This document shows positions 7,911-18,923 of a DNA stretch of 38,570 bases, piece after piece. The stretch spans positions 1 through 38,570 of the forward strand of contig JACXUO010000007.1 in NCBI GenBank assembly GCA_014763885.1, written 5' to 3'. The stretch is from Campylobacterales bacterium (GTDB lineage Bacteria; Campylobacterota; Campylobacteria; Campylobacterales; Sulfurovaceae). The notes beneath the pieces are model-generated. The model was not told the origin of the DNA and did no database searches. It was given only the letters and a program-made list of their open reading frames with translations. The translations under genes were made by a program, and so were the position numbers. The first letter of the stretch is position 1. The number at the start of each line of letters is the position of its first letter.

Positions 7911-8954
7911 TTATAGAATAAGCATTGCATCCCCGTAAGAGAAAAACCTGTAGTTCTTCTCTACCGCCTCTTTATACAATTGTAACGTTTTTTCCCTTCC
8001 AATAAAAGATGATACGAGCATAATCAGTGTACTTTTCGGCAGATGGAAATTGGTAAGCAGGTGTGTCACACGGCGGGGAGGGTTGTGGGGGTTGAGGAAA
8101 AGATCACACTCTCCCTCCTTTTTACCGGTACGCACATAGTACTCTACAGTACGTGTCACGGTGGTGCCGATCGCCAGGATGGGCGCATCGCTCTCCAGTA
8201 CTGCTGCTGCCTCGTCACTGATGTGGAAGAACTCCGAATGCATCGGGTGATCGAGAATATTCTCGCTCTCTACGGGCTTGAAGGTGCCTGCGCCCACATG
8301 CAATGTGATCTTGTGCGTCGGATGTCTTTGCTGCATCGCTTCAAAGAGTTCGGGGGTAAAGTGCAGGGATGCCGTAGGGGCTGCGACTGCGCCTGCGTGC
8401 CGGGCAAAGAGGGTCTGGTAGTCCCTCTCATCCTCTTTGTTGTCTTCACGCTGCATATAGGGAGGCAGCGGAAGATGGCCGATCTTGTCAAGCAGTACCA
8501 CGAGGGTTTCAAAACGCAGTGGTGTCTGATCCTGGGTAAAGGTGACCGTACGTGTACCGTCTTCATGCAGCGCTTCGACCGTTGCAACCAGCCCTTCATC
8601 AAAATAGAGCTTCATCCCTGCCGTGACTTTGCCGCGGATCAGTACAAGAGAGCGGTAGGCATCGAGCGATTTGTTGAAGAGAAGTTCGACTCTGCCTCCC
8701 CCCTGTCCGCCGATCTTCTCTTTGTGCCCGAAAATACGAGCTTTGATCACACGGGTATCGTTCAAAAAGACATGGCACGCCTCCGGCAGGTACTCCAGAA
8801 GGTGGGCAAAGGTGGTATGGGTGATCGTATCGCTCTGGCGGTCATAGACCAGGAGCTTGGCACTGTCCCGAGGATAGACGGGTTTGGAGGCTATGAGCTC
8901 CGCGGGGAGTGCATAGTCGTAGTTTTCGGTGATAAGTTCATCTGGTGTTGCCAA
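7911..8954 (-). CDS. queA: S-adenosylmethionine:tRNA ribosyltransferase-isomerase QueA
   Basis: Makes epoxyqueuosine at the wobble position of GUN-anticodon tRNAs by transferring the ribosyl part of SAM to 7-aminomethyl-7-deazaguanine. The 347 residues are standard. Recognisable elements are the N-terminal DYALPAELIASKPVYPRDSAKLL (shown in part; it runs from about residue 13), the FLNDTRVIKARIFGHK region, GAVAAPTASLHFT, and the C-terminal LLTNFHLPKSTLIMLVSSFIG in two blocks. The start is TTG at 8954, three bases after the tatC stop, with AAGGA upstream at the end of tatC, so it is translated as part of the tatBC operon. No other queuosine genes are in the window. Confidence 0.95.
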   Translation of the reverse strand: MATPDELITENYDYALPAELIASKPVYPRDSAKLLVYDRQSDTITHTTFAHLLEYLPEACHVFLNDTRVIKARIFGHKEKIGGQGGGRVELLFNKSLDAYRSLVLIRGKVTAGMKLYFDEGLVATVEALHEDGTRTVTFTQDQTPLRFETLVVLLDKIGHLPLPPYMQREDNKEDERDYQTLFARHAGAVAAPTASLHFTPELFEAMQQRHPTHKITLHVGAGTFKPVESENILDHPMHSEFFHISDEAAAVLESDAPILAIGTTVTRTVEYYVRTGKKEGECDLFLNPHNPPRRVTHLLTNFHLPKSTLIMLVSSFIGREKTLQLYKEAVEKNYRFFSYGDAMLIL

Positions 8955-8957
8955 GGG

Positions 8958-10037
8958 TCAGCTGTCCTTTTTCTCTGTTGCTTCTTCATCCTCTTCGTCT
9001 CCTTCGTAGGGATTGACCACACGTACGATAAGTATGGAGAGACCGTAAAGAAGGATAAGCGGGAATGCCATCAGAAGCTGTGTCAGTACATCCGGCGGTG
9101 TAAGCAGGGCTGCAAGTACAAAAATGATCAAGATCGCATATTTGAAGAAATCCTTGAGTGTTTTGTCCGTTACCAGACCCAGCAGTGCAAGAGTGTAGGC
9201 AAAGACAGGCAGCTCGAAAGCGATACCGAATCCCATCATGATCTTGGCGAAGAACCCTACATAATCTTCGATATTGATCAGCGGGGTATAGAGGAACGAA
9301 CCAAAAGTGATCAGGAACTGGAATCCGAAAGGTGTGACGACATAGTAGGCAAAGAGCACACCGATAAAGAACATGATCGACCCGCCCAGGACAAAAGGAA
9401 TGATCATCTTCTTCTCATTGGCATAGAGTCCGGGAGAGACGAAGAGCCAGAGCTGATAAAGGATGAAGGGCAGCGCGCCGAGCAGTGCGGCAAAGAAAGA
9501 GACCTTGAGCGCGACAAAAAAGACTCCTCCGATCTGGTGGGTCGTTACCATCCCTTCAAAGCTCTTTTTGCCGGCGTTCTCCACAGAGTGGTTGACATCA
9601 TCCAGAAGCGTGATGAGCTTCGCCGTCGCATCCGCGGTGGCTTTGGCCGAGGAGGCAGCCTCTTTGAGCAGTGCAGCGAGTTCAGGATTCTCCTGTCTTG
9701 CCGCCAGCTCGGAAGCCTGGCTCAGATCGTCATGAAGCTCTTCTGCCGAGACAGAAGCTTCCTGCGCATAGGATTGGGCACTCTTTGGCTGATACTTTGG
9801 TGTTTTGAGTGTGACTTCAGTGTTGTTCTCATCTTGCTGTATTTTCCACTCTGCACCACTCTTGCTCTCGATCACCAGACCTACCTGTGTGAGTGCATCA
9901 TTGAGGGGTTGGGTAACCCAGGCAAGAATGTGCTTGTGGAAAGTGAATGCGATCGCAAACATGATAAAGACAGAGATGACTGAAAGCCCGAGGCGTTTAC
10001 GCAGCTCGGCTAAATGGGGACGGAGATCTTCAAACAT
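8958..10037 (-). CDS. tatC: Twin-arginine translocase subunit TatC with expanded periplasmic loop
   Basis: Core receptor of the Tat pathway; it binds twin-arginine signal peptides and recruits TatB/TatA. The N-terminus (HLAELRKRLGLSV) and the second-helix region (LPFILYQLWLFVSPGLYANEKK) are canonical, and six helices can be counted. The protein is 359 residues, while TatC is normally about 250. The extra sequence is in the first periplasmic loop (about residues 50-165), which is near 15-20 residues in E. coli TatC. The insert is Ala/Glu/Ser-rich, largely helix-forming (for example SAEELHDDLSQASELAARQ), and continuous with the frame. The acidic C-terminal tail (EGDEEDEEATEKKDS) is also notable. 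The gene starts one base inside the tatB stop (TGATG). Confidence 0.95.
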   Translation of the reverse strand: MFEDLRPHLAELRKRLGLSVISVFIMFAIAFTFHKHILAWVTQPLNDALTQVGLVIESKSGAEWKIQQDENNTEVTLKTPKYQPKSAQSYAQEASVSAEELHDDLSQASELAARQENPELAALLKEAASSAKATADATAKLITLLDDVNHSVENAGKKSFEGMVTTHQIGGVFFVALKVSFFAALLGALPFILYQLWLFVSPGLYANEKKMIIPFVLGGSIMFFIGVLFAYYVVTPFGFQFLITFGSFLYTPLINIEDYVGFFAKIMMGFGIAFELPVFAYTLALLGLVTDKTLKDFFKYAILIIFVLAALLTPPDVLTQLLMAFPLILLYGLSILIVRVVNPYEGDEEDEEATEKKDS

Positions 10038-10555
10038 CAGGCATCCCCGCTTTTCTTCTCTTTATCTTCTGCTACAGAGCCTTTGGGTGTTCTGTCCGGC
10101 TGGGCATAAGGGTCCGGTTTTTTTGGTTTTGTTTTGATCTGGCTGTGTTCCTGTCTGGGTTCGACCTGTGTAGCGATTTTCTCATCACGCTCTGCAGTAG
10201 CCGTGCTCTTTGCTTCTGTTTCAATCTGCTGTCTGTGCTTTTGCACGGCTGTCATATCTGATGTCTCCTCGCGGGAAGTAAAATCATCATCAAGATCCTC
10301 CAGGCTCAGGTTTTTAAAGCCTCTGAGCTCATCGGAGACATCGGTAAGCTGTTTTTTATACTGCATTGCCTCTTCTTTAAGGTCGGCGATCTTGATCTCT
10401 TCCTCAAGCGAACTTTTTGCCTCGCCTACAGTCTGTTTGATACTTTTGATAAATTTTGCTATATCCACCATTGCCTGAGGCAGTTTGTCGGGTCCCAGAA
10501 AGAGGATGGCAATGATAGCGATAACGACTAACTCAGTAAATCCGATTCCAAACAT
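10037..10555 (-). CDS. tatB: Twin-arginine translocase subunit TatB
   Basis: Membrane-anchored partner of TatC in the Tat substrate-receptor complex, 172 residues. It has the family N-terminus MFGIGFTELVVIAIIAILF with the conserved early Glu, a hinge (LGPDKLPQ), an amphipathic helix (AMVDIAKFIKSIKQTVGEA), then a long charged tail rich in Glu, Lys and Gln. The length and long tail favour TatB over TatA, and tatB-tatC pairing without tatA is the Helicobacter arrangement as I recall it. Shine-Dalgarno AAGAAGG precedes the ATG. It is the first gene of the operon tatB-tatC-queA-NlpC-SEC-C. A -10 at 10582-10587 is likely its promoter. Confidence 0.92.
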   Translation of the reverse strand: MFGIGFTELVVIAIIAILFLGPDKLPQAMVDIAKFIKSIKQTVGEAKSSLEEEIKIADLKEEAMQYKKQLTDVSDELRGFKNLSLEDLDDDFTSREETSDMTAVQKHRQQIETEAKSTATAERDEKIATQVEPRQEHSQIKTKPKKPDPYAQPDRTPKGSVAEDKEKKSGDA

Positions 10556-10581
10556 AAAATGCCTTCTTGTTTAATTGCTGT

Positions 10582-10587
10582 ATTTTA
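10582..10587 (-). promoter_or_regulatory. Putative -10 box of the tat operon
   Basis: TAAAAT on the minus strand (context GGTTAAAATAC), 26 bases upstream of the tatB ATG and just after the hemW stop. It is an imperfect -10. Read-through from hemW, which is transcribed in the same direction, is also possible. Confidence 0.35.
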
Positions 10588-10592
10588 ACCAA

Positions 10593-11648
10593 TTATCCTA
10601 AAATATAGAGTGCAAGTGCATCACTTAAAAAGTAATTTTTATTGAAATAACGGCTCCCCTCCCGGTGCAGTTTATGCTCTGCCAGAAGGGTCTCTGCTCT
10701 CGTTCTCATCGGCGCGCTGAGTATCGTACTCTCGATGCCGATATTGCTGCGCAGCCCCAGAAAAAGTCTTTCAGTCAGGAGATCTTCCTGGCTGAGTATC
10801 TCCTCGCTGATCTGCAGAGGATCGGAGATATAGGCCCCGATATCAGTGTGCGGATAGAAACGGCGTGCTTTGAGGAAACCGACTGCACCCGCTCCCGCGC
10901 CGATATAGTCCTTCAGCTCCCAGTAGCCTCTGTTGTGTCTGCTTTGATACCGTCCGAAGTTGGAGATCTCATAGTGCTCGAAGCCCCCTTTTTTGATCTC
11001 ATCGGCAACAAAAAATGCCAGTGATTCATTCTCCTGTCTGACTTCCGGCGTCTCTGTGAACTTGGTACCGTCCTCTATCGTCAGTTCATAGGCTGAGAGA
11101 TGATCGATAGGGAGTTCGAAAGCCTGTGCGATATCGGAGTGAAGCAGGGTTTTTGTATCACCTCTGTAGTTGTAGATCAGGTCCAGTGAGATGTGCTCTA
11201 TCCCAAGTGCATGCGCATGGGTGATCGCCTCCTTCGCCTGATGGGGAGTATGGGCCCGGTTGAGCGCTTTGAGTTTTTGTTCATCGAAGCTCTGCACACC
11301 GAAGCTGACCCTGTTGACACCGAGTTTTTTCATACCCTCAAGCCACGTTTTTGTAGCGGAATTCGGATTGGCCTCTGTGGTGACCTCCGCATCCTTCCGA
11401 AGATAAGGCTGCAGAAGTGCAAAGATCGGTGCATAGAGATCAGGCGCCACGGTCGAAGGTGTACCGCCGCCGATAAAGAGCGTCTCGATCGAACCTTCCT
11501 TCGCTTCAAAGCGTTCAAGTTCAAACGCCAGTTGTTTATGCAGTGCATCCATGTAGGCTTTGCGTGTATCAAACTTGTCCACATAGGAGTTGAAGCTGCA
11601 GTAGTGACATTTGGAGTCACAGTAGGGGATATGAAGGTAGACCAGCAA
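10593..11648 (-). CDS. hemW: HemW-like radical SAM protein (heme chaperone / coproporphyrinogen oxidase-like)
   Basis: Radical SAM protein of the HemN/HemW family, 351 residues. The cluster motif CxxxCxxC is at Cys10, Cys14, Cys17 ([13 protein letters not shown]), right at the N-terminus, with no leader domain as in true HemN. Further family elements are [24 protein letters not shown] and YEISNFGR followed by RHNRGYW. The early Cys motif and length favour HemW, a heme-binding chaperone, over oxygen-independent coproporphyrinogen III oxidase. The start is TTG at 11648, preceded by AAAAGG. It is divergent from rppH across a 98-base intergenic region that contains a 14-base palindrome. Confidence 0.88.
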   Translation of the reverse strand: MLVYLHIPYCDSKCHYCSFNSYVDKFDTRKAYMDALHKQLAFELERFEAKEGSIETLFIGGGTPSTVAPDLYAPIFALLQPYLRKDAEVTTEANPNSATKTWLEGMKKLGVNRVSFGVQSFDEQKLKALNRAHTPHQAKEAITHAHALGIEHISLDLIYNYRGDTKTLLHSDIAQAFELPIDHLSAYELTIEDGTKFTETPEVRQENESLAFFVADEIKKGGFEHYEISNFGRYQSRHNRGYWELKDYIGAGAGAVGFLKARRFYPHTDIGAYISDPLQISEEILSQEDLLTERLFLGLRSNIGIESTILSAPMRTRAETLLAEHKLHREGSRYFNKNYFLSDALALYILG

Positions 11649-11695
11649 ATTACACCTTTTGGAGTCTTTTCAAAACTGAATATAACTCTATTTTA

Positions 11696-11709
11696 GATAA
11701 AATTTTATC
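11696..11709. promoter_or_regulatory. Perfect 14-bp palindrome between hemW and rppH
   Basis: GATAAAATTTTATC is a perfect dyad in the divergent intergenic region, placed where it could cover the promoter of either gene. AT-rich dyads of this form can be operators (Fur-type boxes are GATAAT-like dyads), but the match is not good enough to name a regulator. It could also simply contain a TAAAAT-type -10 on each strand. Confidence 0.35.
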
Positions 11710-11746
11710 AGAAAAAATTTACTTTCGTGAAGTTGTGGAAGAGAAG

Positions 11747-12223
11747 ATGCAGACAAAAAAGCGTTATCGCCCGAATGTTGCAGCAGTCATACTCTCCTCA
11801 AATTATCCAGATAAGTGCGAGTTTTTTATCGCACATCGAAGTGATGTCAAAAATGTTTGGCAATTTCCGCAGGGAGGTATTGATGACGGAGAGACACCGT
11901 ATGAAGCCCTGCACAGGGAGTTGCTTGAAGAGATAGGGTGTGCAGAAGTCGAGATATTGGGGGAGTTTCCCGAATGGATCACCTATGACTTTCCGGATTC
12001 GGCGAGAAGCAGGAAAATCTATCCCTATGACGGACAGACCCAGAAATACTTTCTGGTACGTTTGAAAGAGGGGGCGACGATCGATCTGAATGCATATGAT
12101 ATCCCGGAGTTTGAAGAGTATGACTTTGTTGCATATGAAGATGTGTTTAAGAAGGTGACCTATTTTAAACGTAAAGTCTATCGCAGAGTGATCGACTACT
12201 TTAAAGATGAGGGTTTAATTTAA
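11747..12223 (+). CDS. rppH: RppH-like Nudix RNA pyrophosphohydrolase
   Basis: Removes pyrophosphate from the 5' triphosphate of mRNAs, and in the H. pylori enzyme starts RNA decay. It may also act on dinucleoside polyphosphates. The Nudix box is complete: [17 protein letters not shown] followed by LEEIG, with the catalytic Glu pair. YRPNVAAVI near the N-terminus and WQFPQGG are typical of RppH. I take the ATG at 11747 (158 residues), which has GGAAGAG upstream and aligns with the family N-terminus. A GTG at 11735 would add four residues. It is followed closely by lysC, as in H. pylori, where the order is rppH-lysC-hobA-holB-folP. Confidence 0.9.
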   Translation: MQTKKRYRPNVAAVILSSNYPDKCEFFIAHRSDVKNVWQFPQGGIDDGETPYEALHRELLEEIGCAEVEILGEFPEWITYDFPDSARSRKIYPYDGQTQKYFLVRLKEGATIDLNAYDIPEFEEYDFVAYEDVFKKVTYFKRKVYRRVIDYFKDEGLI

Positions 12224-12243
12224 AATTTGAGAAAAGGTAAAAG

Positions 12244-13452
12244 ATGTTAATCGTCCATAAGTATGGTGGAACTAGTGTTGGCGGTTTGGACCGTATAGAA
12301 AACGTAGCGTCCCGTGTGATCAAAGCGCGTGAAGCAGGACATGACCTGGTCGTAGTGGTCTCGGCAATGAGCGGTGAGACGAACAAGCTTGTAGAGTATG
12401 CAGAACACTTCAGCAGCAACCCTGCGAAAAAAGAGATGGATATGCTGCTGAGCTCGGGAGAGAGGGTGACCGCGGCACTGCTTTCGATCGCACTGCAGGC
12501 AAAAGGCTATGCTTCTGTTGCAATGACAGGAAGACAGGCAGGAATCGTCACGGATGATGTCCATACCTATGCGCGTATCGAAGAGATCGACCCCCAGCCG
12601 ATGAAGGATGCGATCGCTGAAGGAAAGATCGTGATCGTTGCAGGGTTCCAGGGGATCACAAAAGAGGGGAATGTCTCTACGCTCGGACGCGGCGGTTCGG
12701 ATCTGTCTGCTGTAGCGATCGCGGGTGCGATCGGTGCGGACCAGTGCGAGATCTATTCTGATGTGGACGGGATCTATACCACAGACCCGCGTATAGAACC
12801 AAGGGCAAAAAAACTCGATACGATCTCTTATGACGAGATGCTTGAGATGTCAAGCCTCGGCGCGAAGGTTTTGCAGAACCGTTCGGTAGAACTGGCAAAG
12901 AAGCTACATGTCAGACTTTATGCAAAAAGCAGTTTTAGTGACAATGAAGGTACATTGATAACAGAGGAGAATGAAAATATGGAAGCAGTTTTGGTAAGCG
13001 GTGTTGTATTGGACAGGAATCAGGCAAGAGTGACACTCAGAGGCGTCTCCGACAAGCCCGGAATCGCAGCGGAAATTTTTACAAAGCTTGCAGACAATCA
13101 CATCAACGTAGATATGATCATCCAGAACATGGGAACCGCAGACGGCGAGACAAACCTTGGGTTTACTGTGCCTCAGAGCGAACTGGAGAATGCAAAGTCT
13201 GTGATCGAAACATTTGATCATGATATCAAGGGTATGGACTTTGACGAGAAGATCTGCAAAGTCTCTGTAGTGGGTGTCGGGATGAAGTCCCACTCCGGTG
13301 TTGCAGCCAAAGCATTTTCAACGATGGCAGAGAGTAATATCAATATCCAGATGATCTCAACTTCTGAGATCAAGATCTCTATGGTCATTAATGAAAAGTA
13401 CGGCGAGCTTGCAATCCGCGCATTGCATGAAGCTTACGAGTTAGATAAGTAA
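12244..13452 (+). CDS. lysC: Aspartate kinase
   Basis: Phosphorylates L-aspartate, the first step of the lysine/diaminopimelate, threonine and methionine pathways. The 402 residues comprise an amino-acid kinase domain (KYGGTSVG at 5-12, LLSSGERVTAALLS, GRGGSDLSAVAIA, DVDGIYTTDPR) and two C-terminal ACT domains (about 265-330 and 340-400), the sites of Lys/Thr feedback. AAAAGG lies six bases before the ATG. An internal in-frame ATG at 12979 with its own AGGAG could give a separate ACT-only beta subunit, as in Bacillus and Corynebacterium aspartokinases. It sits 20 bases after rppH and five before hobA. Confidence 0.96.
   Translation: MLIVHKYGGTSVGGLDRIENVASRVIKAREAGHDLVVVVSAMSGETNKLVEYAEHFSSNPAKKEMDMLLSSGERVTAALLSIALQAKGYASVAMTGRQAGIVTDDVHTYARIEEIDPQPMKDAIAEGKIVIVAGFQGITKEGNVSTLGRGGSDLSAVAIAGAIGADQCEIYSDVDGIYTTDPRIEPRAKKLDTISYDEMLEMSSLGAKVLQNRSVELAKKLHVRLYAKSSFSDNEGTLITEENENMEAVLVSGVVLDRNQARVTLRGVSDKPGIAAEIFTKLADNHINVDMIIQNMGTADGETNLGFTVPQSELENAKSVIETFDHDIKGMDFDEKICKVSVVGVGMKSHSGVAAKAFSTMAESNINIQMISTSEIKISMVINEKYGELAIRALHEAYELDK
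12965..12981 (+). promoter_or_regulatory. Putative internal ribosome-binding site and start for LysC beta subunit
   Basis: AGGAG (12965-12969), nine bases, then ATG (12979-12981), in frame with lysC at codon 246. It lies exactly at the kinase/ACT boundary, and initiation here would give a 157-residue ACT-ACT protein (MEAVLVSGVVLDRNQARVTL...). Known alpha2beta2 aspartokinases make their beta subunit this way. The AGGAG also encodes Glu-Glu, so coincidence is possible. Confidence 0.4.
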
Positions 13453-13456
13453 TCCC

Positions 13457-14005
13457 GTGCAACAGCTCTTAAAGTGGACACTGGACACAATCCGGGAGAA
13501 AGAGAGCGCTTTCTCGTGGATGGAAGAGCACCGCTTTGCATGGGCTCCTCTTGTCAACAACGCAGTCTCTCAGATCCTGGCAGGCAAAACCGTACTGGTG
13601 ATGACCGATGAGCCGCGCCAATGGTTTGCAAAGTATATCCTCCACAAGGTCAATGACTTTGAAAAACACCGTCCTCTTTTGCCCTTTTATCCGCTTGGCG
13701 GATGTTTCCCGAATCTTTATAACGTGAAGTCAAAAGAGGAGATCCAGCTGCTCGAAGATATGCTTGAGATCTCCTACCCGAACGGATACTATATCTGGTA
13801 TATCGGGAAAGGGGACCATGCTGCCACAAAGATCGCCTTTCGGAATGATGACAGCTTTTTATGGCTGATGGATGAAGAGGCGCAGAACAGTTTCCATCTC
13901 CGTGGCTCTGATCCTCTTTTGGATATCAAACTGCTTCAGCTCTACAGGCTGTTTGATGAGACGCTCTCCGCAGCACTTTTCGGTGATCTGGACCTGGAAT
14001 CATGA
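13457..14005 (+). CDS. hobA: HobA, DnaA-binding replication initiation regulator
   Basis: Homologue of H. pylori HobA (HP1230), which binds domain I-II of DnaA and promotes its assembly at oriC; a functional counterpart of DiaA. The 182 residues match the family (180 in H. pylori). Shared features I recognise are the N-terminal helix with a WxxxxxR pattern, RQWFAKYIL (H. pylori RHWFLNYIL), the FLWLMDE stretch, and the C-terminal LLDIKLLQLYRLFDETLSAALF. The start is GTG at 13457, five bases after the lysC stop, with no strong ribosome site, suggesting coupling. It overlaps holB by four bases (ATGA). The family is restricted to Campylobacterota. Confidence 0.9.
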   Translation: MQQLLKWTLDTIREKESAFSWMEEHRFAWAPLVNNAVSQILAGKTVLVMTDEPRQWFAKYILHKVNDFEKHRPLLPFYPLGGCFPNLYNVKSKEEIQLLEDMLEISYPNGYYIWYIGKGDHAATKIAFRNDDSFLWLMDEEAQNSFHLRGSDPLLDIKLLQLYRLFDETLSAALFGDLDLES

Positions 14006-14625
14006 GCAGATTAGAACTTACCAGCCAGGTGCTCATTACTTCCCGGATCGAAGAGACGATCAACGCGCTTGAAGCGCTGAAAAAGAATGAACGCATTGTC
14101 AAGATCGTCAAAGAGGATAATTTCCTGGTCGAGGATGCGGCACTGGCGATAGAGAAAGCCTATCTTGCCAGCGAAGAGACCACTGTGATCATCCTTGCTG
14201 CGCGTCTTTTCTCCCCTGTCGTGCAAAACAAGCTGCTTAAAGTGATCGAAGAGCCCCCTCCGCATAAGGAGTTTATACTGGTCACGCCAGGCAAGGCGAC
14301 GATACTCGCTACGATACGTTCGCGTCTTCCTGTACAGGTACTGGGCGACACTGTTTCGCATGAGGATTTGGGGCTGGATCTCTCTCAGCTCTCTTTGGGG
14401 ACGGTCTACCCCTTTGTGCAGGAGCATAAACGCACCGCTGCAGCGGAGATGAAAAAGATCGTAGAGGGGATTTCCAAAGAAGCGATATATTCGGGCAGGT
14501 TCAATATTGATGAGAAGGCACTGAACCTCTTCTCTCATGCCTTTATGGCCCTTGATATGGGGTCGCCGCCCTCATTTGTACTCAATACACTGCTTTTGAA
14601 GCTGCTGGCAAAGAAAAAGCGGTAA
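14002..14625 (+). CDS. holB: DNA polymerase III delta' subunit (reduced HolB)
   Basis: Clamp-loader delta' subunit, in the short form found in Campylobacterota (207 residues, against 334 in E. coli). The core region LFSPVVQNKLLKVIEEPPPH, matching the conserved NALLKxLEEPP segment of DnaX/HolB proteins, is followed by LVTPGKATILATIRSR and the degenerate sensor motif SRLP. There is no Walker A P-loop and no long C-terminal collar domain. Delta' does not need to bind ATP, so this need not mean loss of function. It overlaps hobA by the ATGA junction, placing the two replication genes in one transcript. Confidence 0.88.
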   Translation: MSRLELTSQVLITSRIEETINALEALKKNERIVKIVKEDNFLVEDAALAIEKAYLASEETTVIILAARLFSPVVQNKLLKVIEEPPPHKEFILVTPGKATILATIRSRLPVQVLGDTVSHEDLGLDLSQLSLGTVYPFVQEHKRTAAAEMKKIVEGISKEAIYSGRFNIDEKALNLFSHAFMALDMGSPPSFVLNTLLLKLLAKKKR

Positions 14626-14630
14626 AACGA

Positions 14631-14700
14631 TTCAATGCGACTGCATTGAAAGTGAATAATTAAGAGTGAAGAGTTTTGGTATGCTTTTTAGACAAAAGCA
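14631..14700 (+). other. Two hairpins between holB and folP
   Basis: The first hairpin has perfect 8-bp arms, TTCAATGC (14631-14638) and GCATTGAA (14643-14650), with a GACT loop. The second has 7-bp arms, TGCTTTT (14682-14688) and AAAAGCA (14694-14700). Neither is followed by a T tract, so they are not classical terminators. A single DnaA-box-like 9-mer (complement TTATTCACT, 14651-14659) lies between them. They may process or stabilise the mRNA, or be a weak terminator before folP, which has its own AGAGGAG site. Confidence 0.45.
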
Positions 14701-14724
14701 AGCTATAGAGAGGAGATCATACGT

Positions 14725-17813
<3,089 letters not shown>

Positions 17814-17856
17814 AGAGTATCATCTAAAAATAGAATAGCCAGTCAGGTTGGATGAT

Positions 17857-17916
17857 CTGCTAAAGAGAATGATGGCAAATAAATGTTTTGATACTTAAAC
17901 ATCTAGCAGTTTTTTT
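17857..17916 (+). terminator. Possible terminator after ligA
   Basis: Outer arms CTGCTA (17857-17862) and TAGCAG (17904-17909) and inner arms ATGTTT (17883-17888) and AAACAT (17897-17902) are followed at once by seven T residues (17910-17916). The arms are short and the outer loop is long, so it is a weak candidate. It is nonetheless well placed before the next promoter. Confidence 0.4.
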
Positions 17917-17920
17917 GCAT

Positions 17921-17926
17921 TATAAT
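17921..17926 (+). promoter_or_regulatory. -10 box of the DMT transporter gene
   Basis: TATAAT, 23 bases upstream of the ATG at 17950. It rules out the in-frame TTG at 17926 as the start, because that codon begins in the last base of the box. Confidence 0.65.
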
Positions 17927-17949
17927 TGCGAAAAAATTCAGGAACAGTG

Positions 17950-18831
17950 ATGCCTAAGACTCAAAATACGACCCGTTATCTGATCGGCATGATCATAGCG
18001 ATGCTGCTGTGGGGGATGGCCTGGACGGCAGGTAAGATGGCTGCGGCACATGCGAGTCCCCAGGTGGCGGGATTTTGGCGTTATGCGATCTCTTTTTTAA
18101 GTATCTTGCCTGTGATCTGGATGATGAAAATCCCCCTGAAAACGGATGCCAAAGGGGTATTGTATATGATTGCTGCGGGGCTTTTGACCGCTGCATTCAA
18201 CTATCTCTTTTTCGCCGGGCTTGTGCATGGAGAGGCAGGATACGGGGGAACGATGGTCACCGCACTCTCCCCGATCATCACTTATCTGATCTCCATCGCA
18301 TTTTTGGGTGTGGCTGCAGCCTTTTGGCAGATCGCTGCGCTTGCTCTGGGGATAGCGGGCGCACTGGTGCTCCTTCGGGTTCCTTTTGAGGGGCTGGGGT
18401 TTTTAAACGCGGAGAGTATCTACTTCCTGGGATGTGCATTGGTCTGGGCAGTAGTAACGATATTTGCGCAAAAAGCATCCAGAACAGCCCACCCCATGTT
18501 CTATGCGACGGTCGTCTTCGGCGTGGCGGGATTGACCAATATGCTTGTGGCACTTCCCTATCACCCCTTTGATTTTGCTTCCTACGACAGTCTGTTTTGG
18601 TGGACGATTCTTTTTATCGGGATTTTCCCGGGAACATTCAGTACGGCGCTCTACTTTATCTCGGCAGGGAAGATCGGCGCACATAATACCGGCGTGTTTA
18701 TGTTCATTGTCCCGGTTGGTGCTGTTGTCTCAAGCTGGATCGTGTTTGATGAGCAGATCGCACTATCCACAGTAGTAGGGTGTCTGCTTGCGTTTGCCGC
18801 AGTGGTACTTTTCACTATTAAAAGAGGATAA
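17950..18831 (+). CDS. EamA/DMT-family transporter
   Basis: Drug/metabolite transporter superfamily permease of the ten-helix EamA type, 293 residues. It consists of two EamA repeats, each about five helices. The first begins at IGMIIAMLLWGMAWTAGK, and the second contains the ALVWAVVTIFAQKAS segment. Such proteins export or import amino acids, purines or other metabolites, and the substrate cannot be read from sequence. The start is the ATG at 17950, nine bases after AGGAA, downstream of the TATAAT box. It is a single-gene unit between ligA and tlyA, as tlyA has its own promoter. Confidence 0.88.
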   Translation: MPKTQNTTRYLIGMIIAMLLWGMAWTAGKMAAAHASPQVAGFWRYAISFLSILPVIWMMKIPLKTDAKGVLYMIAAGLLTAAFNYLFFAGLVHGEAGYGGTMVTALSPIITYLISIAFLGVAAAFWQIAALALGIAGALVLLRVPFEGLGFLNAESIYFLGCALVWAVVTIFAQKASRTAHPMFYATVVFGVAGLTNMLVALPYHPFDFASYDSLFWWTILFIGIFPGTFSTALYFISAGKIGAHNTGVFMFIVPVGAVVSSWIVFDEQIALSTVVGCLLAFAAVVLFTIKRG

Positions 18832-18868
18832 AGAGGGCTACGTTTCGAGGGTTTATCGGTTGGAATGC

Positions 18869-18874
18869 TATAAT
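18869..18874 (+). promoter_or_regulatory. Extended -10 promoter of tlyA
   Basis: TGCTATAAT (TGn plus TATAAT) 49 bases upstream of the tlyA ATG. The leader between them contains ACCCA/TGGGT arms (18876-18880, 18892-18896) and a dyad GTAAAA-AA-TTTTAC (18895-18908), which may fold or bind a regulator. Confidence 0.65.
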
Positions 18875-18923
18875 AACCCATATTTTACTTTTGGGTAAAA
18901 AATTTTACATAAAGAAAAGAATA

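Noticed and set aside
8043-9983. Very long plus-strand frame (646 codons) opposite queA and tatC
   Set aside because: It lies wholly antisense to two certain genes, has no domain, is rich in Cys, Arg and Asp in the manner of a mirrored frame, and has no promoter or ribosome site. It is a codon-bias shadow.
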